Part shown: positions 26,827-35,355 of the stretch, piece after piece
Numbering within the stretch: position 1 is the stretch's first letter
How the letters are laid out: each line of letters starts with the position of its first letter
DNA from: Sulfitobacter undariae
GTDB taxonomy: Bacteria > Pseudomonadota > Alphaproteobacteria > Rhodobacterales > Rhodobacteraceae
DNA length: 64,000 nucleotides
Direction of reading: 5' to 3'
Assembly (NCBI RefSeq): GCF_014196805.1
Contig: NZ_JACIEI010000001.1
Coordinates: forward strand, 434,001 to 498,000
Notes under the pieces: generated by a model
Database searches by the model: none
The model's input: only the letters and a program-made list of their open reading frames with translations
Told to the model about the DNA's origin: nothing
Program-made: the position numbers and the translations under genes

Positions 26827-26854
26827 CGGCATAAAGGGCCATCCCTTTATGCCG
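26827..26854 (-). terminator. perfect 12-bp hairpin between fhs and folD
   Basis: CGGCATAAAGGG / CCCTTTATGCCG with loop CCAT. It lies 22 bases beyond the fhs stop and 56 before the folD start, in the direction of transcription. On the minus strand it is followed by CTTTGACC, a poor T-run, so it could be a leaky terminator or an mRNA processing signal that sets the fhs:folD ratio. Confidence 0.6.
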
Positions 26855-26875
26855 TGTTTCTAGTCGTTCAGACGT

Positions 26876-28552
26876 TTAGAACAACCCTTCAATGTCGCCA
26901 TCAGCATTCAGCTTGATGTTCTCGGCTGATGGCACGCGTGGCAGACCTGGCATGGTCATTATTTCACCGCAGATCACCACAATAAATCCTGCGCCCGCAG
27001 ACAATCGTACCTCGCGCACGGGCACATTGAAGCCTGTTGGTGCTCCGCGCAGTTCTGGGTCTGTGCTGAAGCTATATTGGGTTTTGGCCATACAGACGGG
27101 CAAATGCCCATACCCCTGATCTTCCCAATCTTTCAACTGGTTTAGGATTTTCTGATCCGCCAGCACGGCATCGGCACGGTAAATCTTCTGTGCAACAACT
27201 TTGACCTTTTCAAACAAGGGCATCGCATCAGGATAGATTGGTGCAAAATTTGCTTCATCCGAATCGGCAATTTCAGCTACTCGCGTAGCCAAATCGGCTG
27301 AGCCTTCCGAGCCCAATTCCCAATGGCGGGACAGGATCGCTTCTGCGCCCTGCGCCGCGACATAATCCTTGATCGCTTGCACTTCGGCTTCTGTATCCGT
27401 GACAAAATGGTTGATTGCCACGATCACAGGCACGCCAAAGGATTTCAGGTTTTCCACGTGCCGTCCAAGGTTGGCGCAGCCGTTCTGTACCGCTTGCACA
27501 TCTTCTACGCCTAAATCCGCCTTGGCCACGCCGCCGTTCATCTTCATTGCGCGCACAGTGGCGACCACCACAACCACACTAGGCGAGAGACCCGCTTTGC
27601 GGCATTTGATGTTCAGGAACTTCTCGGCTCCCAGATCAGCGCCAAAGCCAGCTTCGGTCACGACATAATCAGCCAACTTTAGAGCGGTTGTGGTGGCGAT
27701 GACCGAGTTGCAGCCATGTGCGATATTCGCAAATGGTCCGCCGTGTACAAATGCCGGATTGTTTTCAAGCGTTTGTACGAGGTTCGGCTGCATTGCGTCT
27801 TTCAAAAGAACGGTCATGGCCCCATCTGCTTTTATGTCACGGCAATAGACGGGGGTGCGGTCGCGGCGGTATGCGACAATCATAGCGCCCAAACGCTCTT
27901 GCAAATCCTCAAGGTTTTTAGCCAGACACAAGATCGCCATGACTTCGGAAGCGACGGTGATGTCGAAACCTGCTTCGCGCGGGAAGCCGTTAGAGACACC
28001 GCCAAGGCTGGCTGTGATCTGGCGCAGGGCGCGGTCGTTCATATCAACAACGCGGCGCCAGACAACGCGGCGCGTGTCGATTTCCAGATCGTTGCCCCAA
28101 TAGATATGGTTATCAATCATCGCTGAGAGCAAGTTATGCGCCGATGTGATCGCATGGAAGTCACCTGTGAAATGCAGGTTCATGTCTTCCATTGGTATAA
28201 TCTGGGCATAGCCACCACCAGCGGCCCCGCCTTTCATACCAAAGTTTGGCCCAAGCGATGCTTCTCGGATGCAGATGGCCGCGTTTTTACCGATGCGGTT
28301 CAGACCATCGCCTAACCCGACAGTTGTTGTGGTTTTGCCTTCGCCAGCAGGGGTGGGGTTGATCGCGGTGACGAGGATCAGTTTACCATCCTTGCGGTCT
28401 TGCACGGAGTTGATGAAGCTTTGGCTGACCTTGGCTTTGTCATGTCCGTAAGGGACCAGATTCTCGCTAGAGATTCCCAGCTTCGCACCAATTTCCTGAA
28501 TTGGTTTCTTATCTGCTTCTCGTGCGATTTGAATATCTGTCTTGAAAACCAT
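26876..28552 (-). CDS. fhs: formate--tetrahydrofolate ligase
   Basis: Makes 10-formyl-tetrahydrofolate from formate, tetrahydrofolate and ATP. The P-loop [10 protein letters not shown] is at residues 66-75. Conserved segments such as [19 protein letters not shown] near 95-113 and the [17 protein letters not shown] stretch near 300 are typical of the family. At 558 residues it is full length. The start ATG at 28552 is preceded by GGGGGA. In roseobacters Fhs with FolD takes up methyl-group-derived formate into biosynthesis; that physiological role is inferred from known biology, not shown here. Confidence 0.97.
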   Translation of the reverse strand: MVFKTDIQIAREADKKPIQEIGAKLGISSENLVPYGHDKAKVSQSFINSVQDRKDGKLILVTAINPTPAGEGKTTTTVGLGDGLNRIGKNAAICIREASLGPNFGMKGGAAGGGYAQIIPMEDMNLHFTGDFHAITSAHNLLSAMIDNHIYWGNDLEIDTRRVVWRRVVDMNDRALRQITASLGGVSNGFPREAGFDITVASEVMAILCLAKNLEDLQERLGAMIVAYRRDRTPVYCRDIKADGAMTVLLKDAMQPNLVQTLENNPAFVHGGPFANIAHGCNSVIATTTALKLADYVVTEAGFGADLGAEKFLNIKCRKAGLSPSVVVVVATVRAMKMNGGVAKADLGVEDVQAVQNGCANLGRHVENLKSFGVPVIVAINHFVTDTEAEVQAIKDYVAAQGAEAILSRHWELGSEGSADLATRVAEIADSDEANFAPIYPDAMPLFEKVKVVAQKIYRADAVLADQKILNQLKDWEDQGYGHLPVCMAKTQYSFSTDPELRGAPTGFNVPVREVRLSAGAGFIVVICGEIMTMPGLPRVPSAENIKLNADGDIEGLF

Positions 28553-28614
28553 GGTATCCCCCTTTGGGCCTGTGCCGCGTACCTATACACAAGCCATATC
28601 AAAGTCAGCGATGG

Positions 28615-28644
28615 AATTGGACATAAATAGCGACATTTCCAATT
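28615..28644. promoter_or_regulatory. inverted repeat upstream of fhs
   Basis: AATTGG (28615-28620) and CCAATT (28639-28644) are perfect inverted 6-mers around 18 bases that contain two ACAT-type half sites (GACAT twice, 14 bases apart, the first overlapping the left arm). It is 63 bases upstream of the fhs start, in promoter range. The cognate regulator is unknown. Confidence 0.35.
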
Positions 28645-28722
28645 ATCAACGCGGCCTTTTCATACGGATGGTGATCAGCGAAAATGGGGTGGGTGGCACT
28701 CACCTGACGTCGTAATGCCGCA

Positions 28723-29142
28723 TTAACGCGGAACAGGGACCATCGTGCCTTGGAGAATTGCGATCAAGGTTTGCACACCGTTTTCTTCGGCATGAACCTC
28801 TGCTGTGACAATGCTCAGGCGTTTTCCCGGTTTGATGACGCGGCCTGTTGCGATTAAACGGGTGCCGCGTGCAGGGGCCAGCAGGTTGATCTTGATTTCT
28901 GCGGTGACCACTTCAAAACCTGTTGGGATCAGGGTCAGGGCGGCATATCCAGCCGCTGTATCGCCGATAGAAAAGGTCAAGCCAGCATGGCCATACCCTT
29001 GTTGTTGGCGTGTCCCTGGTAAAATGGGGCAGGTAATGCGGACCAATCCCGGTGTGATGTCGGACAGGCGCGCGCCGAGGGTCTCCATCATGGTTTGTGC
29101 CGCAAAACTGTCGGTGATGCGGTCGATTACAGCTTGGTCCAT
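28723..29142 (-). CDS. PaaI-type hotdog thioesterase
   Basis: A 139-residue single hotdog-domain protein of the PaaI / 4-hydroxybenzoyl-CoA thioesterase type. Typical elements are GYGHAGLTFSIGDTAAGYAAL near 49-69 (the helix with the catalytic Asp and the HGG-like turn, here HAG) and INLLAPARGTRLIATGRV in the central beta sheet. Such enzymes hydrolyse aryl- or acyl-CoA; the substrate is not predictable here. It lies 3 bases downstream of the PdeM-like gene on the same strand, so the two are probably co-transcribed although functionally unrelated. Confidence 0.82.
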   Translation of the reverse strand: MDQAVIDRITDSFAAQTMMETLGARLSDITPGLVRITCPILPGTRQQQGYGHAGLTFSIGDTAAGYAALTLIPTGFEVVTAEIKINLLAPARGTRLIATGRVIKPGKRLSIVTAEVHAEENGVQTLIAILQGTMVPVPR

Positions 29143-29145
29143 GAA

Positions 29146-29808
29146 TTACCTCAGCATTGGAATGGGAGTTGAAGGTGATCCGGTTAGGATCGCAACAGCT
29201 TCAGGGCGTAGCAATTGATCGGGCACGGTGATCCGCACCTCTGGCCCCCCGGTATGGGTGCCATAGGCAGGCAGGATCACACGGTTGCTATCTATCAAAA
29301 AGGCGGGCCGCGTAAGGACACGACCGTCCGTTTCCCGTGTAGCGGTGGGGTGATAATAGCCCGAGATTTCACCGCTGGTGCCGGATTGGGCAATGTAACG
29401 GAAGGTAAGCGGGGGGAGGGGCAGTTCTGTGAGGTGGGCGCCGCCAAATTCAATTGGATCAGCTGTTTGCGGCCCGTCGATCCAGACCCAGCGGCGGCCT
29501 TCTTGCATGCGGTAAAGCCACTGGCGTTCTTCTTCGGGGAGCGAGTCTTGGGGTGTAATGTCAGCAAAGCTGTTACCAAGGCAGATCACGGTGCGGGCAT
29601 GGGATAGCGCGAGGTCAGCCGCCAGTCGGTTGAGTGTATCTCGTGTGTCATATGGGGGCAGGGGATCGCCATTTTGGCGCGCAACCCGCTCGGATTTGCC
29701 AAGATGCAGGTCGCTCACGATCATCAGGCTTTGCTCGGGCCACCAGAGTGCGCCTGACCATAAGGCTTTGAGCTGAGCGCCAGAAAGTGAAAAGTCATAT
29801 CCGTTCAT
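29146..29808 (-). CDS. PdeM-like metallophosphoesterase, catalytic motifs degenerate
   Basis: Resembles the ligase-associated DNA damage response endonuclease PdeM, a calcineurin-type phosphoesterase usually near lhr and ligase genes, none of which is visible here. Motif I is intact (SDLHLGKSE, residues 32-40). Motif II is GNSFAD where GDxxD is expected. The GNHD motif is replaced by DGPQTAD, and the GHxH-type motif by GYYHP. Loss of three metal-binding motifs suggests a non-catalytic or altered protein, though the frame is intact and 220 residues long. The start is the ATG at 29808; a GTG 18 bases upstream is possible. Confidence 0.75.
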   Translation of the reverse strand: MNGYDFSLSGAQLKALWSGALWWPEQSLMIVSDLHLGKSERVARQNGDPLPPYDTRDTLNRLAADLALSHARTVICLGNSFADITPQDSLPEEERQWLYRMQEGRRWVWIDGPQTADPIEFGGAHLTELPLPPLTFRYIAQSGTSGEISGYYHPTATRETDGRVLTRPAFLIDSNRVILPAYGTHTGGPEVRITVPDQLLRPEAVAILTGSPSTPIPMLR

Positions 29809-29839
29809 GGTGCAATTTTGGAGCACAACGGCAGGAGCC

Positions 29840-29866
29840 GTAAGCGGCCAGTCCTGTGGCCCTTAC
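29840..29866 (-). terminator. hairpin after the Tad-linked AAA+ ATPase gene
   Basis: GTAAG-C-GGCCA pairs with TGGCCCTTAC over 10 bp with one bulged C and a 6-base loop. It lies 67 bases beyond the stop of the AAA+ gene, at the 3' end of the Tad block. No T-run follows on the minus strand, so its strength as a terminator is uncertain. Confidence 0.4.
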
Positions 29867-29932
29867 TTGGGCGGAGTTGTTTGTGTCTTGAGAAGCCTGT
29901 TTCGCGCTGCGTTCTCACTGGGGACGGCTGCA

Positions 29933-31240
29933 TTATTTGACGATATGTTCATCTTTGACGAACATATTAGCCCATGCGCGGTCTATCAGTGCGGGGGACA
30001 TTTGGTAGGGAATTCCTTCAAACTCACAGATTGCGATCATCTGGTCGATCAGGAAAATGGGCTGATAATTGGCGTAAAGGTTATCGATTGTCGAATACTT
30101 GTTTTTAAGCAAATGGATCAGTGTCGCTTCATCCAGCGGCATTTTCCGTTTCTTTGCCATCATTGCAAAGATTTTAAGAAAGTTCGCTTGGTTCGGCCCA
30201 TCGATTTTGATTTTGAAGAAAATACGGCGCAGGGCAGCCGTGTCAAAAATCTCATTCGGGTGGAAGTTGGTGGAGAAGATGACCAACGTATCAAAAGGCA
30301 CTTCAAATTTTTCACCCGATTGTAGCGCAAGGATGTCTTTGCTCTCTTCAAGCGGCACAATCCAGCGGTTTACAATGCTTTGTGGTGGTTCTTTCTGGCG
30401 GCCAAGGTCATCGACGATGAAAATGCCACCTGTAGATTTTAGTTGCAAAGGCGCCTGATAGGTCTTTGCTGTAGGGTTATAGACCAGATCAAGCATGTCT
30501 ATCGTCAGTTCCCCGCCCGTGATCACGGAAGGGCGTTCACAGCAAACATAACGCGCATCAAAGCGGGTGACGCGACGCAGGGAAGTGGGGTCTTGGGCTG
30601 CTTCTTCGATTACATTGTGAACAATTGGATCGAAGACCGTAATGACCTGAGAGGCATATTCGATGGCGTGGGGGACATAGACGTGATCGCCCAAGGCATC
30701 GCGGATGCCGTTGGAGATAGAGGATTTACCGTTTCCCGGAGGGCCATACATGAGGACTGACCGCCCAGCAGAGACAGCGGGGCCGAGGTGGTCAATCAAG
30801 CTGTCGGGGAGAATCAGATGACCCATTGCATCCATTAGTTGAGCGCGGGTGATTTGCATGTTGCGCACAGATTGGCGTTTGACCTGTTCGCTGTAAACCG
30901 CCAGCGGCACTGGCATTGGGCCGAAGTATTCAGATTGCGCCAAAGCATCTAATGCGCGCGATTTGCCATTATCGGTGAGCTGATAGCCCATTTCATTGCC
31001 GTTTTGAGCGTTCAACGTACCGGTGGCCTCGATTAGCCGCTGTGTGCGGCACATGTCCACCAATTCCTGCACAACAGGAATGGGCAGGCACACTGCGCTG
31101 GAGAGTTCGCTGACCAGATCAAGGTTTTTACGAAATATGGTTTTAAGCAGGATGTCCCGCATCATCACAATAGGGAGACGCATCTCGCCCAATGTTTTGG
31201 GTGCGGGTGGTGCTGTGACGGCTTGTACCGAGGCATTCAT
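29933..31240 (-). CDS. AAA+ ATPase at the end of the Tad pilus locus
   Basis: A 435-residue protein. Walker A GPPGNGKS is at 166-173, Walker B GGIFIVDDLG at 271-280, sensor-1-like FSTNFH near 322, and an arginine pair ALRRIFFK near 336. Residues ~25-130 look like a winged-helix or adaptor region (VMMRDILLKTIFRKN, VVQELVDMCRTQRLI, MGYQLTDNGKSRALD). The TDNGK-RALD pattern resembles the end of a winged helix. A central insertion has a Cys pair (YVCCERP). It is last in the minus-strand Tad block, 65 bases after the prepilin peptidase gene. Its role is not established; regulation or assembly of the pilus is an inference from position. Confidence 0.75.
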   Translation of the reverse strand: MNASVQAVTAPPAPKTLGEMRLPIVMMRDILLKTIFRKNLDLVSELSSAVCLPIPVVQELVDMCRTQRLIEATGTLNAQNGNEMGYQLTDNGKSRALDALAQSEYFGPMPVPLAVYSEQVKRQSVRNMQITRAQLMDAMGHLILPDSLIDHLGPAVSAGRSVLMYGPPGNGKSSISNGIRDALGDHVYVPHAIEYASQVITVFDPIVHNVIEEAAQDPTSLRRVTRFDARYVCCERPSVITGGELTIDMLDLVYNPTAKTYQAPLQLKSTGGIFIVDDLGRQKEPPQSIVNRWIVPLEESKDILALQSGEKFEVPFDTLVIFSTNFHPNEIFDTAALRRIFFKIKIDGPNQANFLKIFAMMAKKRKMPLDEATLIHLLKNKYSTIDNLYANYQPIFLIDQMIAICEFEGIPYQMSPALIDRAWANMFVKDEHIVK

Positions 31241-31305
31241 ACTGCGGTGTCCCTTTGGTTCTGCTCAGATTTTCCACAAAATATGCAGGAAAAATATGGC
31301 GTTAT

Positions 31306-31800
31306 TCAGGCACCTTGTAGAATGCCAAGGGCTAAATAAAGAATAAGTGTGGCCCCAAGCGCAAAGCCCATGGGGAATCTCTTGCCTTGATGCCAGCTGG
31401 CCCAAGTGGGGGCTAAATTATGCAGTGATGTGTTTTTGGCTACTTTATGGGTCACCAAAGCGGCAATAAAGGTTCCTGCGAAGACCCACATAAGCATAAC
31501 TAAGTCGCCAACGGCAATGAACGGTGCCGCTGCGGCGATGAACTTGCTGTCACCAGCCCCCAAGGCCCCAACCGCATTTAACACCATGCCTATGATCAAC
31601 ACGACAACCACATTGACCAACTGCCACATATAGATGTTGAGGGGCAGGGCGATAAGGCCAATCACAATGAAGATGCCCAACAGCGCCATGTTGGCATTAT
31701 TGGTGATCTTCATGCGCGACAGGTCTGTATACATTACATACAGGCAAACGGGCAGTACGAAGGGCAGGAACCAGGTTGCGGCATATGACGTTAAGAACAT
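31306..31800 (-). CDS. tadV: prepilin peptidase (TadV/CpaA type)
   Basis: Inner-membrane aspartic protease of family A24 that cleaves the leader of Flp prepilins. At 164 residues it is the short form without the N-terminal methylase domain. The two catalytic aspartates are at Asp26 (YTDLSRMKI) and Asp84 in GAGD (AVGALGAGDSKF). Several Val/Leu/Ile-rich membrane spans surround them. Its substrates are presumably the two pilins at the start of this locus and any pseudopilins elsewhere. It starts 3 bases after the upstream TPR lipoprotein gene. Confidence 0.88.
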   Translation of the reverse strand: MFLTSYAATWFLPFVLPVCLYVMYTDLSRMKITNNANMALLGIFIVIGLIALPLNIYMWQLVNVVVVLIIGMVLNAVGALGAGDSKFIAAAAPFIAVGDLVMLMWVFAGTFIAALVTHKVAKNTSLHNLAPTWASWHQGKRFPMGFALGATLILYLALGILQGA

Positions 31801-31803
31801 TGC

Positions 31804-32652
31804 TCAGGCCTCAAGCGCTGCCAGAGAACGTGCTGCGGCCTCAAAATGCTGTGGATGTGTGTCGATGGCCTCGCGGAGCAAACCCTTGCCTGTCTCTACA
31901 TCACCTTGTTTGATTGCCGAAAGGGCCATTGTATGTAGCAGTTGGGCCCGCTCGGATTGATCCATAGGGACTACGGGTAGATTGTAATTGCGCTGTGCGC
32001 CGCGTGCGAGAACAAGGTTGTTCTTGGCTGTAAACAATGTGCTATCTTGGGTCACTGCGCTGTTGAAGAGCCGCTCGGCGTCTTTGTAGTCGCCACGCGT
32101 CAGTTTGGAATACCCCCAGTTGTTCAGTACAGGCGCGGGTTCTGTTGTGAGGCCCACTGCAATTTCGTAGAAACTATCTGCCTTTTTCCACTGTTGCTTG
32201 CTGTCAGCCACAATGGCCTCCAAACGGTAGCGCTTGAAGGTTTCATGCGTTGGCGGGATCGCGGTCAGTGTTTTTTCGGCTGCGGCCCAATCACCCGAGC
32301 GGATCAGGGCATCAGCAAGCTCCACACGGTCATCATTTGTGGCATCTGGCAAGGCTACGGTACGCCGCCACGCTGCTGCGCCCTCATCATTGCGTTTGGC
32401 ACGGATCAGGGATTGTGACAAACCACGATTGTATTCGAGATTTTGCGGCTGCTCTGTGACGATACGTTGAAAATAGGTCGCTGCCTCGTTGGGGTCACCA
32501 ACCGTGAGCATGACATCATTGAGATTTGCATCATCAATTACATTCACATCCTGAAAAGCCCGTTCAACGGTTTCTTCGCCGGATTTCTCGGTGCAGGCGC
32601 TGATGATGGAAACACCCATTAGAAGGGCGCTCAAAACGGAGATGTGGCGCAT
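31804..32652 (-). CDS. TPR-repeat lipoprotein (TadD-like)
   Basis: A 282-residue protein with a lipoprotein signal peptide (MRHISVLSALLMGVSIISAC, acylated Cys at residue 20). The mature part is built of TPR-like helical repeats (AATYFQRIVTEQPQNLEYNR, AERLFNSAVTQDSTLFTAKN and others), ending in GKGLLREAIDTHPQHFEAAA. In Tad systems TadD is a TPR lipoprotein thought to help secretin placement at the outer membrane. Two such genes lie in tandem here, and this is the longer. Which is the functional TadD cannot be told from sequence alone. Confidence 0.8.
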   Translation of the reverse strand: MRHISVLSALLMGVSIISACTEKSGEETVERAFQDVNVIDDANLNDVMLTVGDPNEAATYFQRIVTEQPQNLEYNRGLSQSLIRAKRNDEGAAAWRRTVALPDATNDDRVELADALIRSGDWAAAEKTLTAIPPTHETFKRYRLEAIVADSKQQWKKADSFYEIAVGLTTEPAPVLNNWGYSKLTRGDYKDAERLFNSAVTQDSTLFTAKNNLVLARGAQRNYNLPVVPMDQSERAQLLHTMALSAIKQGDVETGKGLLREAIDTHPQHFEAAARSLAALEA

Positions 32653-32725
32653 GTTTGCGTCCTTTACTGCTTTTGCCTCATAAGGTGTCCTGCGCGGGTT
32701 GTTGAATGCCGTGCCTATTTTTAGG

Positions 32726-33316
32726 TCACAGCCCCGAACGGATCAGATAGTCTCCTGATCCACGGCGCACCAATTTATATTCATCAGTGCTACCCGAAGA
32801 TGCGCCAAAACTCTCGGTTTTTTTGATCGCAAGACGTAAATTATCACGGATTGAGACACTTTCGCCATTATCCAGCGCAAAAGCCTTACGTAGAACCTGT
32901 GTTGCGTCGGCATATTTACCACGTTCCATAAGCACAACTCCGAGATTGTTCCAGATCTCGGGCTGGCTCCCATCTCGCTCTACGGCGCGGCGCAGTATGA
33001 CTTCGGCTTGTCCCAGTCGGCCTAATCCCAGATTGGCTGTGCCAATTCCCGATAAAATTTCGGCATCAACTGATCCGCGATCAATGGCAGCGCGATTGAA
33101 GGACCTTATGGCAAGCTCATATTGCCCAGAAGCCATTAGTCGGTGGCCAGTCTCCAGATTATCAGCACCTTGTACACGCAAGTCTACGCCAGGTGCGTCT
33201 AACGGTTCAGGGCTTTTCGGGCCAAACAAAGAATCGCCAAAGCCGCCTGAAGAACAGGCGGCTAAAGAAAGCGAAAAGAGTGAAATTGTTATTAAACGCC
33301 CTAGCGTTGGTATCAT
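32726..33316 (-). CDS. tadD: TPR-repeat lipoprotein TadD
   Basis: A 196-residue lipoprotein: the signal peptide ends LSLAAC (Cys near residue 21). At least three TPR units follow (ETGHRLMASGQYELAIRSFN, LGRLGQAEVILRRAVERDG, RGKYADATQVLRKAFALD). It directly follows tadC with a 2-base gap, the usual place of tadD, so I give it the symbol. TadD supports pilus secretin assembly in Aggregatibacter and related systems. Confidence 0.82.
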   Translation of the reverse strand: MIPTLGRLITISLFSLSLAACSSGGFGDSLFGPKSPEPLDAPGVDLRVQGADNLETGHRLMASGQYELAIRSFNRAAIDRGSVDAEILSGIGTANLGLGRLGQAEVILRRAVERDGSQPEIWNNLGVVLMERGKYADATQVLRKAFALDNGESVSIRDNLRLAIKKTESFGASSGSTDEYKLVRRGSGDYLIRSGL

Positions 33317-33318
33317 TA

Positions 33319-34302
33319 TTAGCCTCCAGGACCGCCCATATCGCTCATCTTTGAGATGCCCATAACGGAAGGTCCAACAAGGATGACCAGCAGGGGAGGC
33401 ACCGTGAACATCATAGTGGCAAGTGTCATCTTGGTTGGCAACTTGTTTGCGGCCTCTTCTGCTTTCATTACGCGTTTGTCACGCATTTCGGATGCGTAAA
33501 CACGTAAGGCATCCGAAATCGAAGTACCGAAAGCTGCAGATTGGACCAATACGGTCACAAATGATGAAACATCCTGCACGCCGCAACGTGTACCCATATC
33601 TTGAAGTACGTTGATTTTGTCTTTACCGGCCTTCATTTCATGCGCCACAACTTCGAATTCGTCAGCAAGCGCGGGGTAGGATGCTTTGAGTTCCCTTGCA
33701 ATGCGGACGATACTTTGGTCCAGAGATTGCCCCGCCTCGACGCAAACGAGCATCATATCGAGCGCATCTGGAAATCCGCTTTCGATTTCTTCTTTCCGCA
33801 TCGTAACACGGCGGGTGACCCAGTATTTGGGCAACCAATACCCAATGGCACCCGGCCCGAGTGTCCACATGATGGTTTTCTGGGTGGTCATCGCAACTTC
33901 GACGATTACGTTTGTATAGATTACGCCAATCAGCAAGCCGATGAGGCCAAGCGCCATCTGGGCGAAATAGAAAATGCGTACAGCATCTCGCGATTGATAA
34001 CCGGCCTGCCGGAGTTCAAGTTGCTTTTGGCTCAGTTCCTTAGTGTCAGAAGGTTCGAGGAATGTCGCAAACTTTTGAAGTTGGGCATTACCTTCCTTCT
34101 GACGCAGGGTCGTTTGGAAATCGGTTGTTCCAGCACGTGGAGCCAACCTTTCGCGTTTGATTCTTTCCAGGGGGTCTTCGGGTTGGTTCATCATCATGAC
34201 TACAGTTGCCATAACAAGAATGAGACCCAGCGCACCCAGCACAATGATGAGGCCGAAGGGACCCATCACATTGCCGATCGCTGTGTTGATACTACCGAAC
34301 AT
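33319..34302 (-). CDS. tadC: Tad pilus inner-membrane platform protein TadC
   Basis: Type II secretion system F-domain protein of 327 residues. An N-terminal membrane anchor (~16-37) is followed by further spans near 110-160 and 285-310. The cytoplasmic T2SSF domain contains GFPDALDMMLVCVEAGQSLDQSIVRIARE near 180-208. With TadB it forms the platform that passes motion from the CpaF ATPase to the pilus. It lies 10 bases after tadB and 2 bases before tadD. Confidence 0.9.
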   Translation of the reverse strand: MFGSINTAIGNVMGPFGLIIVLGALGLILVMATVVMMMNQPEDPLERIKRERLAPRAGTTDFQTTLRQKEGNAQLQKFATFLEPSDTKELSQKQLELRQAGYQSRDAVRIFYFAQMALGLIGLLIGVIYTNVIVEVAMTTQKTIMWTLGPGAIGYWLPKYWVTRRVTMRKEEIESGFPDALDMMLVCVEAGQSLDQSIVRIARELKASYPALADEFEVVAHEMKAGKDKINVLQDMGTRCGVQDVSSFVTVLVQSAAFGTSISDALRVYASEMRDKRVMKAEEAANKLPTKMTLATMMFTVPPLLVILVGPSVMGISKMSDMGGPGG

Positions 34303-34312
34303 GACTGCCCCT

Positions 34313-35275
34313 TTACACTTTGATGTCTGTGAGCACGCGCATCACAATAAGGTTAATGCCGAGGAAAATTGCGACGAAGAAACAGGCGGGGATGAAGTAG
34401 GGTGTTTCTTTGACTTCGTCATAATACCCGGGTTTGGTAACGTTGATCACAATCAATGCGCCGACCGGAAACCCCGACAGAAATTTACCGGACCATTTGG
34501 CCTCGGCGGTGATCGCTTTTACCTTCCGGAACAAACGGAAACGGGCGCGGATCACCTTTGCGAGACCCTCCAGGATTTCAGCGAGGTTGCCCCCTGATTG
34601 CTGCTGGATGGTCACGGCAACAGCAAGGAAGCGCATATCTTGCATGTCCAACCGTTCGGCCATGTCTTTGAGGGCTTCACCGATATCACGACCATAGGCG
34701 GCCTCATCGGAGATGACGCCAAATTCAGAGGCAAGGGGGTCCTGAATTTCTTTTGCAACAATCGAGATGGCGTTCACAAACGGATGCCCTACGCGCAGCG
34801 AGCGGACCATCAGTTCAACTGCGTCGGGCAGTTGTTCTTCGATCATAGACATACGTTTGTTGGCTTTCATGGAAATCCACATAAACACACCACCAATGCC
34901 CATGCCGATAGACATCAGAATGCGTACCGGAGCGGCTGCAGTCGTCCCAATGGTCAGCCCTAGGAAAATGAAAACGGAGACCGCTCCCATAATCATAATA
35001 AGTTGCTTGGGACTGAATGCGAGAGCGGCCTTTTGTGCCTTTTCGGCGAGAAGCGAATAGAGCGGAATAGACCGTGCATTCAAATGCTGTTGCATTTCTT
35101 TGCGCAACTTGTCGAAGACTTCTTCGCGGTTATGGCCTTTATCCAGCATCTCCAAGCGGCGATTCACGCGGCTGTTTAGCGAAATGGATTTACCGAACAC
35201 CACTAGGTACAGACCCTCAACGAGTACCAGTACGCCGATAAATATGAGGCCGTAGATAATTGGTTCTGCACTCAT
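34313..35275 (-). CDS. tadB: Tad pilus inner-membrane platform protein TadB
   Basis: Second T2SSF-domain protein of the pair, 320 residues from the ATG at 35275, which has AAGGA eight bases upstream; an in-frame start at 35311 would add 12 residues ahead of this site. The N-terminal span is at about 4-25. Two spans lie in the middle (IMIMGAVSVFIFLGLTIG) and one or two near the C-terminus. The T2SSF core has LPDAVELMVRSLRVGHPFVNAISIVAKE and QQSGGNLAEILEGLAKVIRAR. It lies 81 bases after cpaF and probably acts with TadC. Confidence 0.9.
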   Translation of the reverse strand: MSAEPIIYGLIFIGVLVLVEGLYLVVFGKSISLNSRVNRRLEMLDKGHNREEVFDKLRKEMQQHLNARSIPLYSLLAEKAQKAALAFSPKQLIMIMGAVSVFIFLGLTIGTTAAAPVRILMSIGMGIGGVFMWISMKANKRMSMIEEQLPDAVELMVRSLRVGHPFVNAISIVAKEIQDPLASEFGVISDEAAYGRDIGEALKDMAERLDMQDMRFLAVAVTIQQQSGGNLAEILEGLAKVIRARFRLFRKVKAITAEAKWSGKFLSGFPVGALIVINVTKPGYYDEVKETPYFIPACFFVAIFLGINLIVMRVLTDIKV

Positions 35276-35355
35276 GGTTTTGGTCCTTATCGCCCTCTCG
35301 GGCATTTCCAAATTGGTGCCCGTTCGGGCGTCGCAAAGTCTGAAACGCTGCCGTT

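Noticed and set aside
31804-33316. The two TPR lipoprotein genes as a recent tandem duplication
   Set aside because: The proteins differ in length and in repeat sequence beyond the general TPR pattern, so they are not obvious copies.
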